DNA from: Rotaria sordida
Lineage: Eukaryota > Rotifera > Eurotatoria > Philodinida > Philodinidae
Direction: 5' to 3'
Assembly (NCBI GenBank): GCA_905250125.1
Contig: CAJNOL010000093.1
Coordinates: 62,001-126,000, forward strand
DNA: 64,000 nucleotides
Shown here: positions 35,620 through 47,288 of the stretch, one piece after another
Position numbering within the stretch: position 1 is the first letter of the stretch
Layout: each line of letters starts with the position of its first letter
Program-made: the position numbers and the translations under genes
The notes under the pieces: generated by a model
What the model saw: the letters and a program-made list of their open reading frames with translations, nothing else
Database searches by the model: none
Told to the model about the DNA's origin: nothing

Positions 35620-38600
35620 TTAAGAAAGAAAATTATAGTCAATTTCTTTTTGATCAACCATTCGTAAATATACAACAGGAATATTATTTATTCGATCTAA
35701 TTTATCAATATATAGAATACGAAATAAACTTCCCATTGCAAATAAAACTTCATCTTCATCAGTAAACATTGAAAAATTTGATATATTTGCATATGGTCTT
35801 TTATGTTGAATAGATGGATTTGTTTCAATACAAAATAAAACTCGAATAAAATCATTATGTTTTAAAGATATATTTACAAATGTAAGAGCTATTTGTAATG
35901 ATGTTGTTGTTGATAAAAATGTATTTATTGATATAATTTCTCCTGAAAGTTGTTTAAAATATTCAAATTCAATTTTTGACATTAATTGACCACGATAAAG
36001 TTTTTCTATTATTGGTCTAGAATAAAATGTATGTGTTTGTTTATAAAGATTATCAAGTTCTATATAAAGATCAATAAGAAAATGTCGCATTTTAAACATC
36101 ATATCAACATCACTTGATCGAAGTGCTCTATTAATTATACGAAATAGAAATGAATCACGTGAATACCATTGAAGAGCAATATTAGAATTATAAGTTTCTT
36201 CGAATGTATTAATTTCAGCAAGTATTATTTCATTATCATTATATATACGACGAAATTCTTCAATCATTTCAGTAAATGATTCATTTGTATGTGGTAGACA
36301 AAGAAGAGTATCTATTGTACGTTGATGAGCCATGAATGCACTAGCTTGTTCTTGATTATAAACCAGTATTGGTAAGGAAACTAATGTTTGATCATAAAAT
36401 TGCTCGTAAGAAGTCTAAAGATTAGAATGAATTAGATTTATGAGATGACAGATTCGATTTTCTAGATCTTTTTAAATATAATTTATTGAATTTATCATAG
36501 GAAATTAATGGAAAATTTATAATTTATTATTTCAATACAAAAAAAACAATTATGTTTACAACATAGTTGCAATTGATAGATTTTGTTTTCTTATCGATTC
36601 AACTGAACTGAATCAATCAGTATACTAACATGAGTTATTCTTCATTTTTGTAGAATTTTGTAACAGTCAAATCATTTTCTTCGATTAATTTTATTTATCT
36701 CTTAATGAGTATATGTCTTATTTTACTACTAAAATATTTTGAACTATTTTGTTTTTCACAAGTTTTTCTCTTTCGAAGATCTGTATACTATTTAAATGTT
36801 CATCAAATTTTTGACTAAACAAAAAACATGCAAAACGATTTAGACTGATTGTTTACTATTACTAATGAGAACTCTGATCAGAAAAAATACTGAATGCAGT
36901 ATTTTATTATCAATAAATTTACGAGAAATATTTCGAATTATCACTGGATCTATTGATTACAAGTAGATATCAATAAGTTTTTTGACTTAAAACTTGACTC
37001 ACTTATTATGTCGGAGACAGTATTTTAAGAAAAATTCTAAGAAGGTTTATACTCATGAGCCTTCCTTCGAAGGTTATGATCATTTTACTGATTTTTTTAC
37101 CTAACACAAGGTATATAGGGAAAAATTGAACAACGGAATTTCAATCTGAAATTTTGCTAATATGTAGTTTTTATGGTCAATAGAACACTTTAAAAGTTTC
37201 AGTAGGAAAAAATGTTTTCATTTGGAGATATTCAACTTTAAAAAAGTCAATTTTTCGAGACTTTATAGATTATGAGACTAGTTTTTAAGAATCCATATCT
37301 CCAGAAGGAAACATTTCTTTTTCCGCTGAAACTTTTCGAGTGTTCTAATGATCACAAGAACTATATACGAACAAAATTTCAAATTGAAATTCCGTTGTTC
37401 AATTTTTTCCTATATACCTTGTACTAGGTGGAAAAATCAGTAAAATGATCATAACTTTTGAAGAAAAGCCCATGGGCACAAACTCTCTCAGAATTTTTCT
37501 TAGAATACTATCCCCGGCATATGGGCAAAATATCATTGAAAATGGTGTGGATCAGCGGGGGACCTTTCCTCATAAGAAATTTTATTTTATATCATCTTTC
37601 AATAATATTCTTTCTTCTGTTAGTTTCTTTTGTCAAGCAAATCTAAAAAAAACACCTATTTTCTTTACTCACATTTGCTGTTGTTTGCGATTGTTTTCTA
37701 TTTTCTAATTGATTTATTTGTTCTAAATTTTTTTTCAATTTTTCTTCTAATACTAATGAATCATTAAAAACTCCTTGTATTTGAGAATAATATTTTATCC
37801 AATTTTCATGTAGACCAAGTCGAGAACAATAAATATAAACAAATCGAATAGCTGACATTAAACGATAAGCTGTAAGAAATAATTCATAACCTAAAGAACC
37901 AGATACAACAAGAAATATTTCATTTTGTTGACGTAATTGATTTTCAATATATGGTATACATTGTGTTACATTATTAAAAAAATACCAATGATATGGTTCA
38001 ATTATTTGATTAAGATTATTATCTAATGAATTTATAATTTCATCAAGCCAAATAAATGATATTCCTTTAGATTCAGAAGTATGATGATAATCAAATGATG
38101 ATGGATTTCGAATAATACATCTCGATAAATTTGAAATATTTGTTTCTCGAGGTTTTTCTTTTTGTTGAATAGATACTTTAGGCTATTTGAAAAAAACCAA
38201 ACATGAAGAAATCTTGAAGAAAATTTTTTTTTTTTTTCGTTTACCTCTAATTGTAGATATCTTTCGCGAATACATCTATCATACCAATCAAATATTTCTG
38301 CTGTTATTTCAATTTGACGATGATTTAATGTTTTAAATGCTCGATGAAGAGCTGATTGAAATCGAAGATTTTTATCTAATTCAGATAAATTAATTGGTGC
38401 TATTCGTTTAATTTGCCATTTTGTTCCAAATTTAGGTCCAATATTCCATTTCATTTCATCATCAATATATTCATTTTCAATAAATGCACACCAATTATCT
38501 TCATCTTCCATGACATGAGTTTCACTATTAATCATTAAATTACTCCATTCACTTAAAATAAATTCTTCATTACCATATAAATATAATCGTAATGGTGATA

Positions 38601-40740
38601 ATTTTTTAATTAATTCACAAATATATTGTGGATGTTCATGATGAAATAATACTTGAGAATATGGAAGAAGACATGAACTTTGTTCGTCCATCGAAGGAAT
38701 ATAATTATCAAATGTTCGAATGATCACAGACGGATAATTTAGTTTAGTACCTGTAGTTTAAAGTTAAAATTTATAAATTGATTATTCATATAATGAAAAC
38801 CCACGGTTTTACCAATCCGATTGTCGGCTCGATTACAGCGATTAACTGGCTATTCTCTCCAGTAAACCATGGTTTATCGCTACAAGCGATCCAATTCTTC
38901 TGACATGGATACTTATCTATGATGGAATCATATAGGATATATGAACTGGTGTTGATATGTTGATTTAAACTAGGGATGCAATGCCGATGGTGAACCGTCC
39001 ACCGTAGTACCGGTGAACCACCGTCATCGTTACATCCCTAATTTAAACTATTACCATAGAGAAACATTTATATATGAGAAAATAAATAAAAAACTGTTCT
39101 TAGGACCAGCACATAGACTATATGGCCGAAAGGATGAAGTAATCTTCGACATAAGCTATACGTGCCGTAGACAAGAACAAAAGAGTCATTATCCAAGCAG
39201 ACGTTAAAAAGCATGCGATGGGTGCGACAAGCATTCGAAAGTTTGAAATATATTTTTTTTTTGTTCGTTCTGTTTCGATTTCGAGTCCCTCGGCAGCTAT
39301 CGGATTCCGATAACTGGAAAGCTGTATCCTATCGAACATCTATTTTCGACTCCACAAGCACTTTTAGATCTCTCAATACTCATCGAAACTTTGAGTAGTC
39401 GAGGAAAGAAATCTATTAGAACTAAATTGTTAATTGTTCCCGTAGAAGTAAGCCGAGCAAAATAGTAGTTTCAAGTGATTAGATTAATTTTGATTTCGTG
39501 AAATGTCTTCAAAAAGTGACTTACAAATATCTCTTTCATTCAGCTATCTTAGTAGGGTGATTTATATTCGACATATATTTTCCTTAATTTCATAATTTTC
39601 TAAAAAATATTTAATATTAAATAACGAGTAAGACTGGAATTCATAACCGTTTTTGACGAAAAACACAGTCATAACGAACTTTGCGTTTTGCATGTTTGAA
39701 AAATTTTTTAATATTGATTTTACACTTTATCACATAAATCAATTATTTATCAAATAAACTCCTTATATGACATTTGAGATTCTTAGAAAAAGCCTTTTTT
39801 TGTAGTTAGAGACAAATAGAAGATGTTTTTAGTCGATTAAAAGATTTTTTTAATTGAAGTTGAGATGTTCGACGAATGTTAATTGTAAGTACCCATGTTC
39901 GAATCTTCTCCTCCGCGTTTATTTCTTGGGTTTCGACAACTCGAAAATGAGGCATCTATAGGGAAAAGTCCGTCTTATTTCAATACTCTTGGTAAAAATC
40001 GTTCGATTGGTCGAAAACTCAGCGTTTTACTGACTTATCGAAAAGTGAGAATCCGAGAGATTCGTTTGCAATTTCGATACTCACACTAATTTTCGATCAA
40101 TACGTCGAAAAGCCTATTGGATAGTCTATGTTTTATACTTACAAAGTTTTTGTAATCGTTCTTGAGCATTGTTCAAATTCTTTTGATTAGTGTTCAATGG
40201 AATGAGCAAAATATGACATGGTTCAGCCTGAAAAATTGTAGATTAATGAAAGAGAAATATGACTTATCAGCATTGACATACTTTGGCAAATGACATAGCC
40301 CATTCTTTTAACAATCGTGCTTGACGATAGTATAGTCGAACTAAATTTAATCGTTCTAATTTTTCTTGTTTTTCACCTTCAATTGTAAAAAAATGTACGA
40401 TATCTGCTGTTAAATCAAGTGTAAATTGTTGTGATTGTTTATTTATAATACGAGGTAATTTTGAATGACTTGATACATATGTCAACATGTCTCTACTATA
40501 TATGATTTGAACACGATGATTAGTTTGTAGACGTTCAAATACATCATTGCTAATCGATTCAAGAAGAATTATAAAATATCGTCGTAAAGTTGTACTAGCC
40601 AATGGTGGATCGACGGTAACGAGTTCTTCAAGTGATGTTTCATCAATAGCGAATACAAATGAAACTGGAAGTCGTAAATTTATTGTTGAAATACTTTTAC
40701 TTGAACCAAAGAGCACGATAACTGGGTCAAAATATGCCAT
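35620..40740 (-). CDS. 784-aa fusion protein with C-terminal NAD:arginine ADP-ribosyltransferase domain
   Basis: Five exons: 40740-40282, 40227-40143, 38750-38245, 38182-37673 and 36414-35620; all four GT-AG introns keep phase (2355 nt). Residues 1-350 match nothing I know; no signal peptide. Residues about 385-500 hold a module with W-L-D, an L-R-Q-Q-N-E-I-F-L-V-V-S-G-S-L-G block and F-V-Y-I-Y-C, ending in a short coiled segment; I recall this module in front of the ART domain in bdelloid proteins. Residues about 545-775 are the ART domain with the R-S-E triad: R661 (L-Y-R-G-Q), F-L-S-T-T-T at about 687-692, and E740-x-E742 (E-D-E-V-L-F), followed by the M-G-S-L-F-R strand. The E-x-E predicts arginine-directed mono-ADP-ribosylation using NAD. 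The C-terminal tetratricopeptide run that I usually associate with this family is absent; the frame ends soon after the domain. Target unknown. Confidence 0.9.
37009..37519. mobile_element. 511-bp foldback MITE in an intron of the ADP-ribosyltransferase gene
   Basis: TA at 37007-37008 and 37520-37521 flanks an almost complete palindrome. Left end T-G-T-C-G-G-A-G-A-C-A-G-T-A-T-T, right end in reverse T-G-C-C-G-G-G-G-A-T-A-G-T-A-T-T; inner blocks around 37095-37140 (G-G-T-A-T-A-T-A-G-G) and 37405-37430 match inverted, turn near 37265. TA duplication points to the Tc1/mariner group. It lies in the last intron (36415-37672) between the W-L-D module exon and the ART exon. The open frames at 37445 and 37458 are arm sequence, not genes. 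Confidence 0.82.
38971..39040. mobile_element. 70-bp hAT-like micro-MITE with perfect 8-bp target duplication
   Basis: The element starts TAGGGATG and ends CATCCCTA; the inverted ends match imperfectly for about 30 bp each, so nearly the whole element is a hairpin. On both sides lies the same octamer ATTTAAAC (38963-38970 and 39041-39048). An 8-bp duplication with C/TAGGG-type ends is the hallmark of the hAT superfamily. It sits in the third-exon/second-exon intron of the ADP-ribosyltransferase gene. The perfect duplication suggests a young insertion. Confidence 0.88.
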
Positions 40741-41262
40741 AGAATATTATATTCTTTTTTCCAACTATCAAAAAATCAAATGCATATATAACTTATTTCG
40801 ATGCAATTATAGTAAGAGAATAATATACCGCTTGCCTTATAAAGGTATAGGTCGGAAAGTAGAAAGAAAAAAGAAAAAAAAACAAATCGTCTTGAAGTTG
40901 GAAAAAACATAATGTGTTTTTTTTCCCATTATCTGTATATCGCGTAAAGCTTGGTAAAAACCAAATAATGCATTTTGTCTTGGTATGTGCCTACATAGCT
41001 AATCAAATATAGCTGTCTTTGAATCAGAAATGCGTAAATATTATTACTCACAAGGTGTATACTTTCCTATTAGTTTGATATTTATGACAAATTAATTGCG
41101 TATGTACTAAATGAATAGAAATAAAAAATGTATGTAAAACTTGAATAGACTCATTATTGAATATTTTTTTTTTCGAACTATTGAAATTGATGTTACCATT
41201 TTTATCATTTAAATAATTCATTATAAACTGAAATACTGCCGCTGCCATACCATACTCATAAA

Positions 41263-41388
41263 CTAACTCTCCCACGGTATTACTGTAGTTTTGCAATGTT
41301 CTTTGAAAATAAAGACTACTGCCAAAGCGATAGCAACTCCGCAAAGAACATCTCTAGTACCCATCGAAAAATAGTTCAATGAACTCAT
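41263..41388 (-). CDS. doubtful 41-aa membrane ORF
   Basis: An ATG at 41388 reads M-S-S-L-N-Y-F-S-M-G-T-R-D-V-L-C-G-V-A-I, then A-L-A-V-V-F-I-F-K-E-H-C-K-T-T-V-I-P-W-E-S and stop. One hydrophobic helix (about residues 13-27), good coding codon choice. A further readable stretch lies upstream at about 41510-41450 (A-C-Y-L-S-S-T-Y-G-L-M-G-Y-A-I-G-F-F) with a strong donor-like GTAAGTAT after it, but the frames do not join cleanly. Either a small membrane protein or the relic of a larger one, about 0.5 kb upstream of the ADP-ribosyltransferase start on the same strand. Confidence 0.25.
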   Translation of the reverse strand: MSSLNYFSMGTRDVLCGVAIALAVVFIFKEHCKTTVIPWES

Positions 41389-42819
41389 TTTTCGTAATAT
41401 AAGAAAAGAAATTAGTTCAATATATTTTTTGATACTTACTAACTAGAAAAAAAAACCAATAGCATAGCCCATTAAACCGTAAGTCGACGAAAGGTAGCAT
41501 GCATCAATTCTAATTTTGAAATCATGTCAATGAAAATTCATGTATTAGAAATATTTGTCCTTATTTGTCATTAAAGTTGATATCGGTTACATATGAATAA
41601 GTGAGTTTTCTCCGGATATCAGCGTCTTAAAAAACAGCATTTTTTATTCAGTTACTAGATGAACATGTTACTCCATTCTAGCGTGCCAATCATAGTGTTT
41701 AAATTTTTCATCAAAAAACGATGAGATTTGAAGCCTTGTCCTAATCCTATTGCAAATGTGTGACGATATCATATTAGAAAATTATGAAATGACTCGAATT
41801 TGAAAAATAAGTAGTGGTGTTTCATCTTCTTTACTGTTGTTTGACAATGAAACAGTTTGCGACTCTTGCTTCCCGCTTTTTTTTTTAATGTTGATATCTA
41901 ATCGCAAAGATCTATTTTCAAAAAATTGTTCTTCTTCACGTGCATTTTCTATTCATCGAACAAAATCGAATAATTCTTGTAACATTTATTTTTTAGACAG
42001 ATAGAATTTTAAAGCAAAACACAAATTTCATCATTCAAAAAAACTTCAATTTTGCTTGAACTTCTCAGTTGAAAGACTTAATAACGAGCTTTTTTTTTCT
42101 TTTTGCCGAATTTTATCAATCGATCTTTGTTTTCCTTGATCAAAATACGATGTCAAAGAAGAGTATCATATTCGACTATAACTTCATCAAATTATGAATT
42201 TAATTTTTATCTATATTCAGTAACATGCGATGTATCAAAAAATACTTGTATGTATGTTTCACATTTGAATTATCCAAAACTAGATATGACACAAGATACT
42301 TTCGAACTTCTAGAAGAGATTAAATGAGAAGGACTTTTCTTTTAGTGTAAAAAGAAAATGAATAGTTACGACGTAAGCAAGCTTTATGGAATTTCTTTTT
42401 TTTTTTGTATTATAACACCTATAAAGTCAATATTTAATGATAGGATATTTAATCGAAATTTAATTCAATTCTGCAAATTGTTATTTTATCTGTAAACAAA
42501 ATTCTTTTATTTATTAGATTTAAATCTAATCTGATTTTCTGATCGTAAAATGCAAAATGTTATACTTTGATATGCAGTCAAAGATCAGCAAAAGTAGGTA
42601 GACACTTTGGAAGATCATCATACTTTCAAACAGAGCGATTCTATTACAAGACGATATAGTTCATGTAGTCTTTTCCCTATTTGTATACATCAGTTTAGGA
42701 CCATCACTACCACTCGAGAGAGCCATTCTGATTGGATAGTCAATGAAATTGTATTTACTTCAAAAGTCAAAAAACATTCATCAACATTCACTTTTCGCAA
42801 TCAATTGATCTCTTCAATC
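41389..42819. other. intergenic, nothing clearly recognised
   Basis: About 1.4 kb. The 74-aa frame at 42103 (TTG start only) and the 133-aa frame at 42607 (which runs antisense to the NHL relic) are not called. Between 42640 and 42820 minus-strand sequence may belong to the NHL relic but is too worn to read. Confidence 0.45.
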
Positions 42820-43280
42820 AAAATTATTTTCATAATCTACAAGATAGAAACTGCTACGTCGAGCAAACGACAGACTTCGCGAACTATTCAACTGATTCGC
42901 TTGCCTTCCTTTATCGTTTTTATTTACAATAACACTTCATTGTGTTGCTCATTTACATTAACGGTTCACTCGATGATTCCCATAATCTATCACATAGATT
43001 GTTTCTAACTAACCGACAAATAGTCTTTGAGGACAATTTGATTGTTGCAGATTATTTCTTTGACTTTCACCATCAACTCCGTGTTCTATAGGCTTCATCC
43101 ATTTCATCATGCGATGATTTTTGGAACAATCACCTTTCCGTTATCACTCGTCACTACTGCTCCATTTGTCTTTCCTATCTGATATCGTTTCACTTCATGC
43201 TTTTCAAGATCAGAGACATACAGAGATTTGTTATCGTCCATTATCAATCCAAAGCAGACAATATTCTGTATGATCATTTC
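42820..43280 (-). pseudogene. ruined NHL-repeat (beta-propeller) gene
   Basis: On the minus strand, pieces of successive NHL repeats can be read in several frames: C-F-G-L-I-M-D-D-N-K-S-L-Y-V-S-D-L-E-K-H then V-K-R-Y-Q-I-G (about 43230-43150); N-L-Q-Q-S-N-C-P-Q-R-L-F-V (about 43070-43030); I-Y-V-I-D-Y-G-N-H-R-V-N-R (43000-42962); G-R-Q-A-N-Q-L-N-S-S-R-S-L and F-Y-L-V-D-Y-E-N-N (42910-42825). Y-V-x-D-x-x-x-H-R-V and Q-L-N-x-P are the NHL strand motifs. Stops and frame changes between pieces show that the gene is dead. NHL-repeat proteins are a large family in bdelloids and other animals, so a working parent copy likely exists elsewhere. Confidence 0.72.
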
Positions 43281-44088
43281 TCGTTTTTTATTGTGCCACT
43301 TCGACGAAACAATCTTCCTACTTGTTAGTTCTTGCAGTCACAGACGATTCTATTTCTACCAACCACTTTTTCATACTATGATATGATAATTCCACTAGTT
43401 CACCAGATAGACAACTTAATCATTATCTACACAGAAGCTTTAAAGGTAGAAGAGTTGATCGAGTGCCTCGAGTGTGATCTTTATCTGGTGTTTGAAGGAA
43501 TGTTGAATTAGAACTGCAAACATTTCTTGATCTCAAATGAAATTTTGAGTCACACACATAGGCAAGTATGAATATACCGAAATCATGCTTTTACTTGTTT
43601 AGGTCTGAGCAAAAATTATTTTTTTCTTTTCTAACACAAGAAACTTGTCTAAATCTCAAGGATGAAATAGATCTTGATTCATCAACCAAGAAAAAAAAGA
43701 ACAGGTATAAGAATGTCTACTTGTGAATGATTAATCGACAACGAAAATCTTGTTAAAATATTTTCTAATACTACATTTGTATTTTTATTAGCAGAAAATA
43801 TTTACTTGTAACATGTGATATGTTTATCCTAGAAAGAAAAACAAAAAACATCGTCTCTGTCACGTTTTGTGTTTTTTCTTCTTTTCTTTTCTTCTATTAA
43901 TATTTTAACACATATGAGTTTATATTTAATAGTAATTACGCAAGGAATGACAAAATTATTCAGTAGTAATTGCGCAAGATATGAAAAAAATAAGGATTTT
44001 AGCTATAAAAACATATCATTTAAAAAAAAATGGTGTAACTTCTAATAGTATAATAAATAAAAGAACTTCGATTAAGAATAAATTGTAA
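43281..44088. other. intergenic before the RBR ligase gene
   Basis: The part next to 43280 may be more of the NHL relic. The rest is A+T-rich. Two near-copies of T-A-G-T-A-A-T-T-x-C-G-C-A-A-G lie at about 43930 and 43965, about 130 bp before the ligase ATG, and could be a promoter element; this is only a guess. Confidence 0.4.
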
Positions 44089-45853
44089 ATGACCAATATT
44101 GAAAAACAAGAAGATGAAATTTTAGTATTACAATCAATATTTGATAAAAAATTTCGTCTTCTCGACGATAATCAATATGAAATATTAATTGAATTTGATT
44201 TATCAACATCATTTAGAATTCAATTAAATGATAAAATATCATTTATAAAATATTTACCAACATTAACACTTATAATTCATTATCATGAAGAATATCCAAG
44301 TCATTATCCACCATCATTTATTGTATCATGTTTTTATTTTTCAAAATATGATTTAGAAAAACTTTGTCAAAAACTTGATAATTATTTATTTAAAAATAAC
44401 GAAGTATGTGTTTATGATTGGATTGAATTAATTAAACAGGAAATTAATAATGAACTTATTTTAAATGATAAATTTCAAGGATATACAAATGATCCACGAG
44501 CATTAAATGGATATTCATTTGAAAAAGCTGAAAATATTTTTCAATATTTAATTAATTATAATTATGAACGTGAAAATGAATATTTTCAAAAACAATTTCA
44601 AACATGTTTAATTTGTACAGATATTATTCCAGGCATTAATTGTATTCGTCTTTATCGTTGTGGTCATTTTTATTGTCGATCTTGTTTGAATAATTATATT
44701 CAATTAAATTTAGAAAATGGTTTATTTGGTGAAAAACTTCATTGTCCACAATATCAATGTAAACAATCATTACTTCCAACAGAAATTAAACAAATACTTG
44801 AAAATAATGAATTATATGAAAGATATGAAAGATTAACATTACAACATGGTCTTGAATTGATGAATGATATTCTTTGGTGTCCAAGGTGAGAAATAAAATT
44901 TATTAAAACTTCAAATAGAAATATTCAAACAAATATATCTTATTCATAGATGTCAATCTCCTGTTCTTATCAATAATGAAAATGATAATTTAGCTATGTG
45001 TTATCAATGTCATTATACATTTTGTAAAAAATGTAAAGAAATATATCATTCTCAAACCATGTGTCCAAAAGATTATTTAATTGAACAATTAAAACTTCAA
45101 AAAGAAAAAAAATATCAACGAATTCAAAGACAAAGTGAAGAAGAAGCTCTTGCACAACATAATAAAATTAAAGAAAATAAAAAACCTTCTGTTAAAAAAC
45201 AAATTCCAAAAGAACAATATCGTCAAATTGTAATAAAATTATCTGAAGAAGATAAATTATTAGAAGATGTATTAAATGCTGAACGTATTGAAGCACTTAA
45301 TACTCAACTTTGCCCACGTTGCAATATACGAATTGAAAAAAATGGTGGTTGTTCACATATGCATTGTTCACGATGTGATCATGATTTTACTTGGCAAACA
45401 ATAGAAAGATCTCAAAATTCAAATATAAGTTCATTATTAAATAATTTTAATCATAATTCGATACAAATAGGATCTATTAAAGAAGATTTAAACAAAGTAG
45501 CAAATACTGGTACGAAATAAATTGTTTACAAGATAATTCAAAAATACAATAGTATTTTTTTTATCTTTTTTTTAGTAAATTCATCCGAACAAGAGACAGA
45601 TTCAGATGAGATAGAAGATAATCAAAATGAACAAGATTCAGGAATTTCTATTGATAATAAATCAACTATTGGTGCTGCTATTATCAATCGAGTTAGACGT
45701 TGTCCAACGAAATCATGTAAAAAACTTAATATTAAAATTGATCAAGATAATTGGATAATATGTAATCAATGTATGAAACAATATTGTTTTTTATGTAGAC
45801 GTATTATTTATGGAAAACGACATTTTGAGAAGAAATGTCAACGATATACATAA
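44089..45853 (+). CDS. RNF14-type RBR (RING-IBR-RING) E3 ubiquitin ligase
   Basis: Three exons, 44089-44885, 44950-45509 and 45576-45853, introns of 64 and 66 bp (phases 2 and 1); 1635 nt, 544 aa. Residues 1-125 form an RWD domain (E-D-E-I-L-V-L-Q-S-I-F ... Y-P-S-H-Y-P-P). RING1 starts at C173 (C-L-I-C ... C-G-H-F-Y-C-R-S-C, last pair to C224). The IBR lies at about 250-305 with W-C-P-R-C, C-Y-Q-C and C-K-K-C. A charged, probably helical linker follows (310-380). RING2 has L-C-P-R-C, the expected catalytic C399 in N-G-G-C-S-H-M, and C-S-R-C, but its last Cys pair is replaced by T-W-Q-T. A C-terminal module (about 495-542) has C-P-T-K-S-C, C-N-Q-C, C-F-L-C and H-F-x-K-K-C. The ligase takes ubiquitin onto C399 as a thioester and passes it to lysines. 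RWD plus RBR is the RNF14 layout. Confidence 0.92.
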
Positions 45854-47288
45854 ATTTCAATAAAAAAAACTAATAATCAAATTTTAATGACTAATATTAG
45901 TATGGAATAATTGGTTTTTTAAGATTTCGAATGTCTAATAAATTTGTGTTCTACCGCAAATTTTAAGATCCGAATACGTTTATAGAAAAATCTTATCATC
46001 AAATTATAATGTTAATTAGAAACTAAAAAAAACACAGGGATGTCGCAGAGTGTAGAGTTTTTTTTCTTTTATTCGATGAATTTTTTAGATAAAAAGAATC
46101 AATATTTCCTGGGAAGAAAATGAAAAAGTTCTAAAGTGTATGAGGAAAAGGAGACACACCCAATATGGTCGTTATATTCTTGCCAATATGAAAATTAGTT
46201 TGAGTTGAACTTATTATTTTTTCTTTTTTCCTGGATAGTTGATGATCCGTTCGCAAGTTTTAGTTTTTAATGATGATCAAAAGAAAACATTCTCGAATGA
46301 AATATATGCCATAACTGTTTCAAAAGAAAATCAGTTTCTTTTCATCTTTAAAAAGGTTTTTGTCAAAAAAAAAAAGAGCAATTCATTTTGATAATATCAT
46401 TGAATTCATAATGTTATATTTGTGTTTCGCATAATAATACAGATTAGGATTCATCATCATCATCATCATTCTACTTAAATATATTTTTATTTATAATTTA
46501 AAAAATATTAGAAAAATCTTATTTTATCTGTCAAACATGACATAGATTGAACATGTTTTATTGTTAACAAGTGAACTTATTCTTATCTTCGTTCCAAACA
46601 AGTCTATCTCATAATGGAGATGTTTGTGTTGTCAGTTAATAAGATTAGACATATTCTGGATAAAATTAAAGCTTTCACCATCAAACAAAATATAAGCTGT
46701 CCTTAGCGTGCATGAGCGAAGATATTCGAACTCAGTGTATGTAAGATGTTCACAATTCCAAATTTCAGCAAAACATATACTTCCTTTTTTTTGTGATGAC
46801 TAAATAGAGCTAGTTGTGTTGTATAAGAAAATGTGTTTCAAATTTAAACCAAAAATAAATTAAAGAAAGTTAAAATTTTTGAGGATCAGTATACATGAAC
46901 TTGGTAGAAAGAAAAAACATCGAAAGTGCTATTAATATATGTTCAGCACATATTATTCCTGTATAAGTGCAAGATATAGATGTTACTGCAGATTATTCAC
47001 ACAGTGTCGATGAAAAGCTGTGCTGAAACTGTATTATAATATGCTCTTCATACTCTAGATGACACACACTTTATTAGCAGATTATGCATTTAATTTATGA
47101 TTTCGATCCAATGGGTTCTGTGTTGTATTTTAGGCATAAAAAAAATCTAAAAATGATTTGCAATCGAATGAGACACTTTCCGTTACCGACAAGAAAATCC
47201 AAAGATTTTCTATTCTTCTAAATAAACAAACAAAAAATCATTAGTTTTTAAGATTTTGTTATTTTTATGATTCGATTATTCAACTTAA
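45854..47288. other. intergenic, nothing recognised
   Basis: About 1.4 kb with homopolymer runs and a short CAT repeat near 46452. No exon pattern. It runs up to the TTAA that precedes the piggyBac-like MITE. Confidence 0.5.

Noticed and set aside
37445-37708. Two overlapping plus-strand frames of 87 and 62 codons
   Set aside because: They read through a foldback arm and the antisense strand of an ADP-ribosyltransferase exon.
38795-38879. Weak inverted repeat A-C-C-C-A-C-G-G-T-T-T-T-A-C-C / G-T-A-A-A-C-C-A-T-G-G-T in the ADP-ribosyltransferase intron
   Set aside because: Arms match poorly and no target duplication is visible; could be a worn MITE but not supported enough.
42607-43008. 133-codon plus-strand frame
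   Set aside because: Antisense to clear NHL-repeat fragments; the minus strand explains the sequence better.
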